Shown: in pieces, positions 37,038-45,043 of the stretch
Layout: each line of letters starts with the position of its first letter
Position numbering within the stretch: position 1 is the stretch's first letter
The notes under the pieces: model-generated
What the model was told of the DNA's origin: nothing
The model's database searches: none
The model's input: the letters and a program-made list of their open reading frames with translations, nothing else
Made by a program: the position numbers and the translations under genes
NCBI RefSeq assembly: GCF_021496665.1
Contig: NZ_CP071246.1
Span: 1,550,001-1,614,000, forward strand
Direction of reading: 5' to 3'
Length of the DNA: 64,000 bases
Source: Corynebacterium sp. CNCTC7651
GTDB lineage: Bacteria; Actinomycetota; Actinomycetes; Mycobacteriales; Mycobacteriaceae

Positions 37038-37994
37038 TTACGTGGTGGCGGCTGTGGCTTGATATGCCATGGCCGCCACCACTACGTCTTCCCAGGGCAT
37101 GCCGGTGGTCTTGAACACCACGCGGCCGGTCCGCTTCGTGGCTGGAGATGCCGCAGCTACGCCATCCGCAGCTGTGCCATCCACAGCGTCCTTCCACGCG
37201 ATGAGGTCGGATGCCTGGATGTGGCCCTCCTTGATTGCCAGGACCACGTCGCCGGCTTCGCGCAGCGCCACCTCCACGTCTTCCACAATCACGGTGGCCC
37301 CCGCGAACACGTCGCCCGCCAGTTCGCGCGTGTCCGCCGTGTGCGCGCCCATCGCCACCACGATCGCGTCCTCGCGCAGTTGCGCCGCCGTCACAATCGG
37401 CTGGGTGGCCGAGGTCGCCGTGATCACCAACCCGGCGGCGCCCAGCGCGGCGTCCGCCTCCGCACTACCGGACTCGCACCACGCCTCGAGGTCCTCCGGC
37501 TTCGACCTGCCGATGTAGGTAACCTCCACGTCGCGCACGCCGTCCAGCACGTCGCGCAGCGCATCCTCGTGCGCCCGCGCCTGCAGGCCGGTGCCCATGA
37601 TCACGGCCTTGAGCGGCTCGCCAGACTGCACCAGGAAATCCCGCACCCCCGCGAGCGACACTGCCGGTGTCCTAAGCGCTGTCAACGCGGCCCCGTCGAT
37701 GGTGGCGACGGGGGCCATCGAGTGAGCGTCGAAAAGCAAGTAGGAGCCCTGGATGAGTGGGATGGCGCGGGAGGCGGCATCGCTAGCGAGCGAGAGCACC
37801 TTGACGCCAAAGAAGTCCGCGACGCTGGCGGGCATGAGCATCATGGTGCCGCCGGAGACGTCGTAGCGCGTGCGCGGGAGGTCTAAAGCGGGGTCGAAAC
37901 CGGCGCGCAGCGCATCGATGAGCGCGTCAACGGCCTGAGCTGGGCTGACGCGGCGGAAAAGCTCGTCCTGGCTGATGAATTCGGGGGCTCCCAT
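37038..37994 (-). CDS. Ornithine cyclodeaminase / mu-crystallin family protein
   Basis: 318-aa NAD(P)-dependent family member. N-terminal [20 protein letters not shown], the central GGTMMLMPA and VKVLSLASD, and a Rossmann dinucleotide site [16 protein letters not shown] near residue 135 with the [13 protein letters not shown] strand. The family includes ornithine cyclodeaminase, alanine dehydrogenase and ketimine reductases; which reaction applies cannot be decided. ATG 37994 has AAAGGA 7-8 nt upstream. It is convergent with gcvH (19 nt apart) and divergent from lipB, and seems inserted in the gcv-lip block. A copy of the dispersed 11-mer lies inside (37727). Confidence 0.9.
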   Translation of the reverse strand: MGAPEFISQDELFRRVSPAQAVDALIDALRAGFDPALDLPRTRYDVSGGTMMLMPASVADFFGVKVLSLASDAASRAIPLIQGSYLLFDAHSMAPVATIDGAALTALRTPAVSLAGVRDFLVQSGEPLKAVIMGTGLQARAHEDALRDVLDGVRDVEVTYIGRSKPEDLEAWCESGSAEADAALGAAGLVITATSATQPIVTAAQLREDAIVVAMGAHTADTRELAGDVFAGATVIVEDVEVALREAGDVVLAIKEGHIQASDLIAWKDAVDGTAADGVAAASPATKRTGRVVFKTTGMPWEDVVVAAMAYQATAATT

Positions 37995-38025
37995 TCGGCT
38001 GTCCTTTCGCGTTTGTGGGCGGGGC

Positions 38026-38031
38026 TACACT
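38026..38031 (+). promoter_or_regulatory. -10 element, leaderless start of lipB
   Basis: TACACT ends 7 nt before the lipB ATG at 38039. No SD sequence is present. Confidence 0.6.
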
Positions 38032-38038
38032 GCCCAGT

Positions 38039-38830
38039 ATGACTGCACCGCGCGACCCGTTCTTCCCCGCAGACAAATCCATCCGGGCTTCCTCCGCGCC
38101 TATCGACGTCCGCTCGATGGGTCTCATCGATTACCAGGAGGCGTGGGACATCCAGGCGGAGATCGCGGCAAAGCGCGCGAAAGACGAGGTGGGCGACACA
38201 ATCCTGGTGCTGGAGCACCCCTCTACGTTCACCGCGGGCAAGCGCACGCAGCCGGTGGATATGCCGGATCCGTCCTACCCCGTGCCGGTGGTGGGCGTGG
38301 ACCGCGGCGGGCGCATCACGTGGCACGGCGAGGGCCAGCTGGTGGTCTACCCCATCATCAAACTCGCCGAGCCGGTGGACGTGGTGGATTACGTGCGCCG
38401 CTTGGAGGAAGCGCTGATCGAGGCCGTGCGCCGGGCCGGGGTGGGCACTGCCGGGCGTATCGACGGCCGCTCCGGAGTCTGGGTGCCCGGCACCACGCGT
38501 GCGGCGGATCCGGCGGCGTCCACGCGGGACCGGAAGGTGGCGGCGCTTGGCATCCGCATCACCCGCGGGGTGACCATGCACGGGCTGAGCCTGAACTGCA
38601 ACAACACGCTCGACCACTACAACCACATCGTGGCCTGCGGCATCGATGATGCGGACGTGACCACCATGAGCCTGGAGCTGGGCCGCGATGTCACGCCGGC
38701 GGAGATGACGCCGCCGGTGATCGACGCGCTGGAGCGGGCACTGGCGGGCGAGCTTGTGGTTGCAGACCACTCCTTCGGGTCTGCCCCGGATCCGTCGAAA
38801 GGCCTGCGTAAGCGCCCGAAGCAAGGCTAG
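38039..38830 (+). CDS. lipB: Octanoyl-ACP:protein N-octanoyltransferase
   Basis: 263-aa LipB, which moves octanoate from acyl carrier protein to lipoyl-domain lysines. Catalytic residues are visible: Lys in [18 protein letters not shown] and Cys in [11 protein letters not shown]; the family motif [11 protein letters not shown] and [13 protein letters not shown] are also present. It is longer than most LipB proteins (about 210-230 aa) because of an N-terminal extension and a short insertion near residue 150 ([13 protein letters not shown]). It begins the lipB-lipA pair supplying the E2 and GcvH proteins encoded upstream. Confidence 0.95.
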   Translation: MTAPRDPFFPADKSIRASSAPIDVRSMGLIDYQEAWDIQAEIAAKRAKDEVGDTILVLEHPSTFTAGKRTQPVDMPDPSYPVPVVGVDRGGRITWHGEGQLVVYPIIKLAEPVDVVDYVRRLEEALIEAVRRAGVGTAGRIDGRSGVWVPGTTRAADPAASTRDRKVAALGIRITRGVTMHGLSLNCNNTLDHYNHIVACGIDDADVTTMSLELGRDVTPAEMTPPVIDALERALAGELVVADHSFGSAPDPSKGLRKRPKQG

Positions 38831-38891
38831 CCTTCGCACGGCCCACTGCGTCCCGGACGGCGTTCTTGACAGCGTTGTTACGGTAGGAGAC

Positions 38892-39935
38892 GTGACTATC
38901 GCACCTGAAGGGCGGAAACTGCTCCGCATTGAGAAGCGCAACGCAGAGACGCCGATTGAGACCAAGCCGCGGTGGATCCGCAACGCGGTGAAGACCGGTC
39001 CTGAATATGAGGACATGAAGAAGAAGGTCAAGGGTGCGTCCCTGCACACCGTGTGCCAGGAGGCGGGCTGCCCCAACATCCACGAGTGCTGGGAATCCCG
39101 CGAGGCCACCTTCCTCATCGGCGGCGCGAACTGCTCCCGCCGCTGCGATTTCTGCCAGATCAACTCCGCGAAGCCGGAGCCGCTGGACCGCGATGAGCCG
39201 CAGCGCGTGGCGGAATCCGTGCGCGAGATGAACCTGAACTACTCCACCATCACGGGCGTCACCCGCGATGACCTGGAGGATGAGGGCGCGTGGCTGTACG
39301 CCGAGGTGGTGCGCAAGATCCACGAGCTGAACCCGCACACTGGTGTGGAGAACCTCACCCCGGATTTCTCCGGCAAGGCTGACCTGCTCCAGGAGGTCTT
39401 CGAGGCCCGCCCGGAGGTGTTCGCGCACAACGTGGAGACGGTGCCGCGCATTTTCAAGCGCATCCGCCCAGCCTTCCGCTACGACCGCTCCCTGGACGTG
39501 ATCCGCCAGGCGCGCGACTTCGGCCTGATCACCAAGTCCAACCTGATCCTGGGTATGGGCGAGACGCAGGAAGAGGTCATGCAGGCGCTGCAGGACCTGG
39601 TGGATGCCGGCACCGACATCATCACCATCACCCAATACTTGCGCCCGGGCCCGATGTACCACCCGATCGACCGCTGGGTGAAGCCGGAAGAGTTCATCGA
39701 GTACCGCGATGCTGCGTATGAAATGGGCTTCGGCGCCGTCATGTCCGGCCCGCTGGTGCGCTCCTCCTACCGCGCCGGCAAGCTGTACGTGGAGGCTATG
39801 CAGCACCGCGGCCTGGAGCTGCCGGAGAACCTGAAGCACCTGGCGGAGACGTCCCAGGGCGATACCGCCCAGGAGGCCTCTACCCTGCTGGCCAAGTACG
39901 GCGAGAGCAAGGACACCCCGGTTACCGCTCGCTAG
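38892..39935 (+). CDS. lipA: Lipoyl synthase
   Basis: 347-aa radical-SAM enzyme inserting two sulfurs into octanoyl-lysine. The auxiliary cluster motif [12 protein letters not shown] and the radical-SAM motif CSRRCDFC are both intact, as is the C-terminal [11 protein letters not shown] with its serine cluster ligand. GTG 38892 starts [18 protein letters not shown] is close upstream, and TACGGT also lies 7 nt before it. It follows lipB by 61 nt. Confidence 0.96.
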   Translation: MTIAPEGRKLLRIEKRNAETPIETKPRWIRNAVKTGPEYEDMKKKVKGASLHTVCQEAGCPNIHECWESREATFLIGGANCSRRCDFCQINSAKPEPLDRDEPQRVAESVREMNLNYSTITGVTRDDLEDEGAWLYAEVVRKIHELNPHTGVENLTPDFSGKADLLQEVFEARPEVFAHNVETVPRIFKRIRPAFRYDRSLDVIRQARDFGLITKSNLILGMGETQEEVMQALQDLVDAGTDIITITQYLRPGPMYHPIDRWVKPEEFIEYRDAAYEMGFGAVMSGPLVRSSYRAGKLYVEAMQHRGLELPENLKHLAETSQGDTAQEASTLLAKYGESKDTPVTAR

Positions 39936-40012
39936 GCTCGTGCGCGCCTGAGCTCGGAGAGGCCGCGAGGCGCGCGCCCGTGGCCTCTTTGGTCGCGTAA
40001 GGCGCGGTGACC

Positions 40013-40018
40013 TAGAGT
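40013..40018 (+). promoter_or_regulatory. -10 element, leaderless start of the DUF4191 gene
   Basis: TAGAGT ends exactly 7 nt before the ATG at 40026; no ribosome binding site. Confidence 0.55.
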
Positions 40019-40025
40019 AGGCCAC

Positions 40026-40823
40026 ATGGCGAAGCAGGACACCAGCGCACAGAAGGCCGCCCAAAAGGCGGCGAAGAAGGAGCAGCGCGCGGCGAAGCGC
40101 GCGAAGGGCAAGCAAACGCGTAGCCAGGTGTGGCAGGCGTTCAACATCCAGCGCAAGCGGGATAAGAAGCTGCTGCCCTACATGCTCCTCGCCTTCCTTG
40201 GCATGGGCCTTGCGTTCTTCCTCATCGGCCTGCTCTGGGACGGCCAGTGGTACATGCTCTTCCTGGGCCTTTTGATGGGTGCAGTGCTGGCCATGTTCAT
40301 CTTCTCCCGCCGCCTCGAGGGCTCCATGTATGACGAGGTGGGCGACACCCCCGGCGCCGCCGGCTGGACGCTGGAGAACATGCGCAACACCATGGGCATT
40401 GTCTGGCTGACCAAGAACGGCGTGCAGGCCAACACGCACATGGACACCGTGCACCGCGTGGTGGGCAACCCGGGCGTGATCCTGGTCGGCGAGGGCAACC
40501 CGAACCGCCTCAAGCCGCTCATGGCCAAGGAGCACAAGCGCGTTGACCGCCTGCTGGCGGGCGTGCCCATCTTCGAGGTCTACGCCGGCGAGGGCGAGGG
40601 CCAGGTGCGCGTGCGGGACCTGCAGAAGCACCTGCTCAAGCTGCCGAAGAACTACAAGAAGGAAGAGGTCTACGGCCTTTCCGCAAAGCTGGATGCGATG
40701 GATGCCCGCACCCGTCCCGGCCAGGTGCCGGGCCTGCCTGGCGGCCCGATGCCGAAGCAGGCCCAGAGCATGGCCGGCATGAACCGCAAGATGCGCCGAA
40801 TGCAGCAGCGCCAGGGCAAGTAG
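40026..40823 (+). CDS. DUF4191 membrane protein (Rv2219-like)
   Basis: 265 aa. A highly basic N-terminus (KAAQKAAKKEQRAAKRAKG) is followed by two membrane helices near residues 52-96 (LLPYMLLAFLGMGLAFFLIG and the WYMLFLGLLMGAVLAMFIF stretch), then a cytosolic domain (AGWTLENMRNTMGIVWLTKN) and a Gln/Met/Arg-rich tail (MNRKMRRMQQRQGK). The gene is conserved after lipA in actinobacteria; function unknown. The ATG is preceded by TAGAGT at 7 nt. A strong terminator follows. Confidence 0.88.
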   Translation: MAKQDTSAQKAAQKAAKKEQRAAKRAKGKQTRSQVWQAFNIQRKRDKKLLPYMLLAFLGMGLAFFLIGLLWDGQWYMLFLGLLMGAVLAMFIFSRRLEGSMYDEVGDTPGAAGWTLENMRNTMGIVWLTKNGVQANTHMDTVHRVVGNPGVILVGEGNPNRLKPLMAKEHKRVDRLLAGVPIFEVYAGEGEGQVRVRDLQKHLLKLPKNYKKEEVYGLSAKLDAMDARTRPGQVPGLPGGPMPKQAQSMAGMNRKMRRMQQRQGK

Positions 40824-40848
40824 CTACTCGACGTATCGCTTGGAACCC

Positions 40849-40882
40849 AACCCGCAGCACCTCCCCGGTGCTGCGGGTTTTG
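40849..40882 (+). terminator. Intrinsic terminator after the DUF4191 gene
   Basis: AACCCGCAGCACC / GGTGCTGCGGGTT perfect 13-bp stem with a 5-nt loop and a T run, 25 nt after the stop codon. Confidence 0.92.
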
Positions 40883-40907
40883 CCATCTCGCCATAGAGTG
40901 AGCTGGC

Positions 40908-41428
40908 GTGGCTGACAATCACGTTGAGTTTGCCCAAGAGGCGAACACTGCTCTGCGTTTCGGCATGTTGCTGCTCTCCGCGGGCGCATCGAGCTACCGG
41001 GTGATCCGCGCGGTGAAGCGCTGCGCCCGCTCCCTCGGCTTCGATAAGGCCGACGTCTTGGTCGGTTTCAACACCATCAGCTGCACGTTCCACCACGGCG
41101 AGGAGTTCCGCACTGTGTCGCCGCGCTGGTGATCGGCTTGTTCGGTAGCCGCCTAGGCATCTACGCATCTGTACCGCGCGTGACGGTGACCATCCCGTCG
41201 GCAGTGGTGATGATCCCGGGCACCACGATCTACCGTGCCGTACACAACTTCGCCGTCGGCAATACCCCTGTCGCCCTGTTCGCGGTTGTGGATGTCACCC
41301 TGAACGTCCTCTTCATCGCGGGCGGCCTGATCATCGCCCGCCTGATCACAGATCCGGACTGGGCATTCTCCCACCACATCAACTTCGGCAAGGTACTGGA
41401 CGGAGACGTGCGGCCGATTAATAGCTGA
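40908..41428 (+). pseudogene. ThrE/DUF1212-type amino-acid exporter, internally deleted remnant
   Basis: The first 74 residues (GTG start, ADNHVEFAQEANTALRFG...) match the N-terminus of threonine/serine exporter-like proteins, with GASSYRVIRAVKRCARSLG and ISCTFHHGEEFRTV. The frame ends in TGA at about 41132. A second frame starting near 41115 (ALVIGLFGSRLGIYASVPRV) encodes the C-terminal membrane part with VTIPSAVVMIPGTTIYRAV and ends at 41428. Full-length relatives exceed 450 residues, so most of the middle is missing and the two ends are fused out of frame. TAGAGT lies 8 nt before the GTG. C. glutamicum carries a related gene next to glnA. Confidence 0.8.
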
Positions 41429-41442
41429 CGGCGAAAAGCGGA

Positions 41443-41453
41443 CGTCGAAAAGC
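41443..41453 (-). repeat. Dispersed 11-mer, intergenic copy
   Basis: CGTCGAAAAGC between the ThrE remnant and the RDD gene. A near copy (GGCGAAAAGC) lies just before it. Confidence 0.55.
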
Positions 41454-41456
41454 GAG

Positions 41457-41930
41457 CTAAGCCCTGATGACGGTGGTGTTGGTGGCGCGGTCGTGCATGC
41501 CGCGACCGTCCGCGTCCACCAGCGCGGCGGGGAGGATGAAGCCGGTGAGGATGGTGCGCAACGCCGCCCGCCAGAAGCCAACCGGGGCCTCCGCGTCCAC
41601 GCGCGCGACACCCATGCCCAGCATCGCCATGCCCGGCGTCTTGGCGAAGAGCCAGCCGGTGAGGATGCCCAGGGCGAGCCACAGCAGGTAGGTCAGCGTC
41701 GCGCGATCCCCCAGCGCGTCCGTGTTCATGGTGATCATGGTGGCGGCGACAAGGCAGATCAACCAGTCAATGATCACGCCGCCCATGCGCCGCGCCACCG
41801 AAGCCTGCGACCCCGGACCCTCTTTCGGCATGCCGAGGAACTGGCCCGGGTACTCCGGAATCACGTCCTCGCCGGTGAACTGGTTGGGCAGTTCCGGTCC
41901 TTCGCGCCAGCTTCCTCCGCTCTTAGCCAT
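41457..41930 (-). CDS. RDD-family membrane protein (Rv2219A-like)
   Basis: 157 aa. An N-terminal soluble part (PNQFTGEDVIPEYPGQFLG) precedes the RDD domain: the first helix begins ARRMGGVIIDWLICLVAATM (Arg and Asp of the family name), a second covers LTYLLWLALGILTGWLF and a third lies near FWRAALRTILTGFILPA. Function unknown. It sits directly upstream of and divergent from glnA1, as in mycobacteria. The ATG 41930 has TACGAT 7 nt upstream and no SD. Confidence 0.9.
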   Translation of the reverse strand: MAKSGGSWREGPELPNQFTGEDVIPEYPGQFLGMPKEGPGSQASVARRMGGVIIDWLICLVAATMITMNTDALGDRATLTYLLWLALGILTGWLFAKTPGMAMLGMGVARVDAEAPVGFWRAALRTILTGFILPAALVDADGRGMHDRATNTTVIRA

Positions 41931-41937
41931 GCCTTAC

Positions 41938-41943
41938 ATCGTA
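41938..41943 (-). promoter_or_regulatory. -10 element, leaderless start of the RDD gene
   Basis: TACGAT on the minus strand ends 7 nt before the ATG at 41928-41930. Confidence 0.55.
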
Positions 41944-42028
41944 GCGGCCTGGTTTTGGTTAACGGCGATGCGGGGCGAGTCCGTTAAGCTGGACCGCATC
42001 GCGAAACATAGACCCAAAGGAGCGAGCA

Positions 42029-43465
42029 ATGGCCTTCAGCAATATTGAGGAAGCCAAGAAATTCATCGCCGACGAGGGGGTGGAGTTTGTGGATGTCCGC
42101 TTTACGGATGTCCCGGGTAATGAGCACCACTTCTCCATCCCCGCATCCATGTTCGACGAGGACATGATGGAGGAGGGCCTTGCTTTCGACGGATCTTCGA
42201 TCCGCGGCTTTACGACGATTGAAGAGTCCGACATGATCCTCATGCCGGACCTGGCCACCGCCAAGCTGGACCTGTTCCGCTCCACCAAGACGCTGAACGT
42301 GAAGTTCTTTGTCAACGACCCGTTCACGCACGAGGCTTTCTCCCGCGATCCGCGCAACGTGGCCCGCAAGGCGGAGGAGTACCTGGCTTCCACCGGCATC
42401 GCGGACACCTGCTTCTTTGGCGCGGAGGCGGAGTTCTACCTCTTCGACTCCATCCGCTACGAGGTGGAGGGCAACCACGCGTTCTACGAGATCGACGCCG
42501 AGGAAGGCTGGTGGAACCGCGGCAACGAGGTGGAGCCGAACGGCGGCCCGAACCTGGGCTACAAGAACCGCTGGAAGGGCGGCTACTTCCCCGTCCCGCC
42601 GTACGACAAGACCGTTGAGGTGCGCGACGCGATGGTGCGCAACCTTGCCCAGTCCGGCTTCGATATCGAGCGCTTCCACCGCGAGGTGGGCAACGGCGGC
42701 CAGCAGGAGATCAACTACCGCTTCAACACCCTGCTGCACGCTGCGGATGACCTGCAGGACTTCAAATACATTGTGAAGAACACCGCCACCCAGTTTGGCA
42801 AGACGGCGACGTTCATGCCGAAGCCGCTGGCCGGCGACAACGGCTCCGGCATGCACGCCCACCAGTCCCTGTGGAAGGACGGGGAGCCGCTGTTTTACGA
42901 CGAGTCCGGCTACGGCGGCCTCTCCGACATCGCCCGCTGGTACATCGGCGGCATCCTGGAGCACGCCGGCGCCGTGCTGGCGTTCACCAACCCGACGCTG
43001 AACTCCTACCACCGCCTGGTGCCGGGCTTCGAGGCCCCGATCAACCTGGTGTACTCCCAGCGCAACCGCTCCGCCGCGATCCGCATCCCGATCACCGGCG
43101 CGAACCCGAAGGCCAAGCGCATTGAGTTCCGCGCACCGGACCCGTCCGGCAACCCGTACTTCGGCTTCGCCGCCATGATGATGGCCGGCCTGGACGGCGT
43201 GAAGAACCGCATCGAGCCGCACGCCCCGGTGGACAAGGACCTCTACGAGCTCCCGCCGGAGGAGGCCAAGGAAATTCCGCAGGCCCCGACGTCCCTCGAG
43301 GCTTCCCTGGCCGCGCTGGAGGAGGACCACGACTTCCTCACCGAAGGTGACGTCTTCACCGAGGACCTGCTCGAGGCGTACGTGCGCCTGAAGGTTGAGG
43401 GCGAGATCGCACCGGCCCGCCTGCGCCCGACGCCGCTGGAGTTCGAGCTGTACTTCGACTGCTAG
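42029..43465 (+). CDS. glnA1: Glutamine synthetase type I (GSI-beta)
   Basis: 478-aa glutamine synthetase making glutamine from glutamate, ammonia and ATP. Motifs: DGSSIRGF near residue 53, metal-binding [27 protein letters not shown] and NRSAAIRIP. The adenylylation tyrosine is present in [17 protein letters not shown], so the enzyme can be controlled by GlnE encoded at 55-58 kb. ATG with AAAGGAG 8 nt upstream. In C. glutamicum glnA is repressed by AmtR; I see no convincing AmtR box in the 98-nt upstream gap. Confidence 0.98.
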   Translation: MAFSNIEEAKKFIADEGVEFVDVRFTDVPGNEHHFSIPASMFDEDMMEEGLAFDGSSIRGFTTIEESDMILMPDLATAKLDLFRSTKTLNVKFFVNDPFTHEAFSRDPRNVARKAEEYLASTGIADTCFFGAEAEFYLFDSIRYEVEGNHAFYEIDAEEGWWNRGNEVEPNGGPNLGYKNRWKGGYFPVPPYDKTVEVRDAMVRNLAQSGFDIERFHREVGNGGQQEINYRFNTLLHAADDLQDFKYIVKNTATQFGKTATFMPKPLAGDNGSGMHAHQSLWKDGEPLFYDESGYGGLSDIARWYIGGILEHAGAVLAFTNPTLNSYHRLVPGFEAPINLVYSQRNRSAAIRIPITGANPKAKRIEFRAPDPSGNPYFGFAAMMMAGLDGVKNRIEPHAPVDKDLYELPPEEAKEIPQAPTSLEASLAALEEDHDFLTEGDVFTEDLLEAYVRLKVEGEIAPARLRPTPLEFELYFDC

Positions 43466-43512
43466 GGGTTGTGACCGGACGCTGGGACATCGGAGCCCCG
43501 GTCACACAACCC
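43466..43512 (+). terminator. Hairpin after glnA1
   Basis: GGGTTGTGACCGG / CCGGTCACACAACCC inverted repeat starting at the stop codon; no strong T run follows, so it may act as an mRNA-stabilising hairpin as well as a terminator. Confidence 0.6.
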
Positions 43513-43519
43513 AGAACTT

Positions 43520-43562
43520 CGAACCCCGAGTTTCCGTCCAGTGCACAGGATGCTCGGGGTTC
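43520..43562 (+). terminator. Second hairpin after glnA1
   Basis: GAACCCCGAG / CTCGGGGTTC perfect 10-bp stem with a 22-nt loop followed by ATTG. It separates glnA1 from the PIN module. Confidence 0.5.
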
Positions 43563-43644
43563 ATTGCTCCCGCCGATCATCTCGGCCCTCCCTATTCGCG
43601 GATAGACTCCAGGAAAGAAAGCGAAACACTCGTAGGAGGTGACC

Positions 43645-44436
43645 ATGAAGGACCGCAGCCCGAACAAAGAAGCGCGCAATGCCATAGAGCTCAAGCTCAA
43701 TGGCGAGCTGGAGGCGATCGACGCCAAAACTGTCGCTGATGGGATCGAACTTCTGAGAAAGCTCGTGGGTAGTTTCGATCCCAGCGGGGCCCCGGTCAAA
43801 ATGGCATCACTCCGAACGGGCAGCACTGTGACCGGCGTGGCGGCTCCACCAGAAGCCGAGGAGTCTATTCTCCACGCCATCGAAATGATCCGTGCAAACC
43901 AAGTGCTGCCAGCAAACTGGTCATCTAAGCAAGCAGACCTGTTGCGTGAACTGACCAAGCTCTCCAGCCGAAGTGGCGTTGAATCGGCTGAGATCGTGGG
44001 GCGGACTAACAACCGTTCATCCCAACTCGACTCGGTTCTCATGGAATCCATTCAGGAAGCGATGAGAAAGACCCCCATTTCAATCGGATCAGTGGTGGGC
44101 AAGCTCTATAGCTATCAAGACAGCGCAAAAGGTCTCAGCGCACGGTTGCGAGACGCATTGACCAATGAGGACGTTCGTGTGACTTTTGGCGAAGACCTCG
44201 ATGCATCCATCCGTAGGAACCTCAGGAATGTCGTCGAAATCTCGGGACTTCTGAAGCGGCATCCTGAGACCAACTCACCAGAGGAAATCGAAGCCAAAAG
44301 CGTAGATGCAGTTTCGGCGAAGCCGGCTCTCGCCTCCGGCCGCGGCATCTGGAGGCGGTTGAAGGATGAAGGTGTGACAACGCACGACATCATGCGCGAA
44401 CTTCGCTCAGAGGAGTCGAGCGCCTATGGCTCATAG
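43645..44436 (+). CDS. Unrecognised 263-aa partner of a PIN-domain protein
   Basis: No family recognised. The N-terminal half (about 10-110) shows alternating beta/alpha pattern (AIELKLNGELEAIDAKTVA, then VKMASLRTGSTVTGV). Residues about 145-225 look like a small beta-barrel (ISIGSVVGKLYSYQDSAKG, VEISGLLKRHPETNS). The last 28 residues form an amphipathic helix (IWRRLKDEGVTTHDIMREL) of the kind by which antitoxins hold PIN toxins (inference). ATG 43645 has a strong AGGAGG 5 nt upstream; GTG 43639 is in frame. It overlaps the PIN gene by 11 nt. Base composition is visibly less GC-rich than the neighbours, suggesting acquisition. An antitoxin or effector-recruiting role is conceivable. Confidence 0.75.
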   Translation: MKDRSPNKEARNAIELKLNGELEAIDAKTVADGIELLRKLVGSFDPSGAPVKMASLRTGSTVTGVAAPPEAEESILHAIEMIRANQVLPANWSSKQADLLRELTKLSSRSGVESAEIVGRTNNRSSQLDSVLMESIQEAMRKTPISIGSVVGKLYSYQDSAKGLSARLRDALTNEDVRVTFGEDLDASIRRNLRNVVEISGLLKRHPETNSPEEIEAKSVDAVSAKPALASGRGIWRRLKDEGVTTHDIMRELRSEESSAYGS

Positions 44437-44953
44437 GGAAAAGCCCGTCCGCGTTGCCATTGACTCATGTCTCTTCATTAGCCTATTCCTCGACGAAGAC
44501 GAGAGTCTCAACGACCGAACAGAGGCCGTGCTTGGATACGACGGTTACGAGATAGTTCTGTCAACGCTGGTGGGCATCGAGGCTGTTGGTGGCAACGGGA
44601 TGCGTCAAGGAGCTAATGCGGGCCCTATTAATACTGAGGAAATTCAAGCGGCGCGGTACTTTTTCGATAACGCCAACGTCTTGTGGATGGAAGTGAACCG
44701 ACGGGTTATGCTCCGCGCCCGCGACTACTGCACAAACCTCCTCATCAAGCCACCCGATGCGACGGTCTTGGCTTGCGCGGTCGAGTCAGGCTGCAAGCAC
44801 CTGTTTACCAACGATCGTCTTCTTATAAAGCGCTCAGAATCAATTCCAGAGATCGAGATCGGCCTTCCTCCCGAGCTTTCATTCTTCCCCGGAGAAGAAA
44901 AGGGATTCGTTATGCCCGATGAACCTGGCGGAGACGCTGGATTGCCTGACTAG
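44426..44953 (+). CDS. PIN-domain protein, VapC-like ribonuclease candidate
   Basis: 175 aa. The four acidic PIN residues are all visible: Asp13 (VAIDSCLFISLF), Glu52 (LVGIEAVGG), Asp111 (KPPDATVLACAVE) and Asp130 (LFTNDRLL). PIN proteins are Mg-dependent ribonucleases, often toxins. It is longer than typical VapC (about 130-140 aa), with an acidic Pro/Gly-rich C-terminal tail. The ATG lies inside the end of the partner gene (11-nt overlap), so translation is coupled, antitoxin-first as in toxin-antitoxin operons. The module has GC-poorer sequence than the surrounding glnA1/glnE region. Toxicity and targets unknown. Confidence 0.8.
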   Translation: MAHREKPVRVAIDSCLFISLFLDEDESLNDRTEAVLGYDGYEIVLSTLVGIEAVGGNGMRQGANAGPINTEEIQAARYFFDNANVLWMEVNRRVMLRARDYCTNLLIKPPDATVLACAVESGCKHLFTNDRLLIKRSESIPEIEIGLPPELSFFPGEEKGFVMPDEPGGDAGLPD

Positions 44954-45043
44954 CGAAAGCGTTGACCACGCTTGGACGAGAGAAGGTCTCCAATCTTAAG
45001 TAGAGTTTGACATGTCTTTGCCAGCGAGTTTCTAAGGTCTGCC

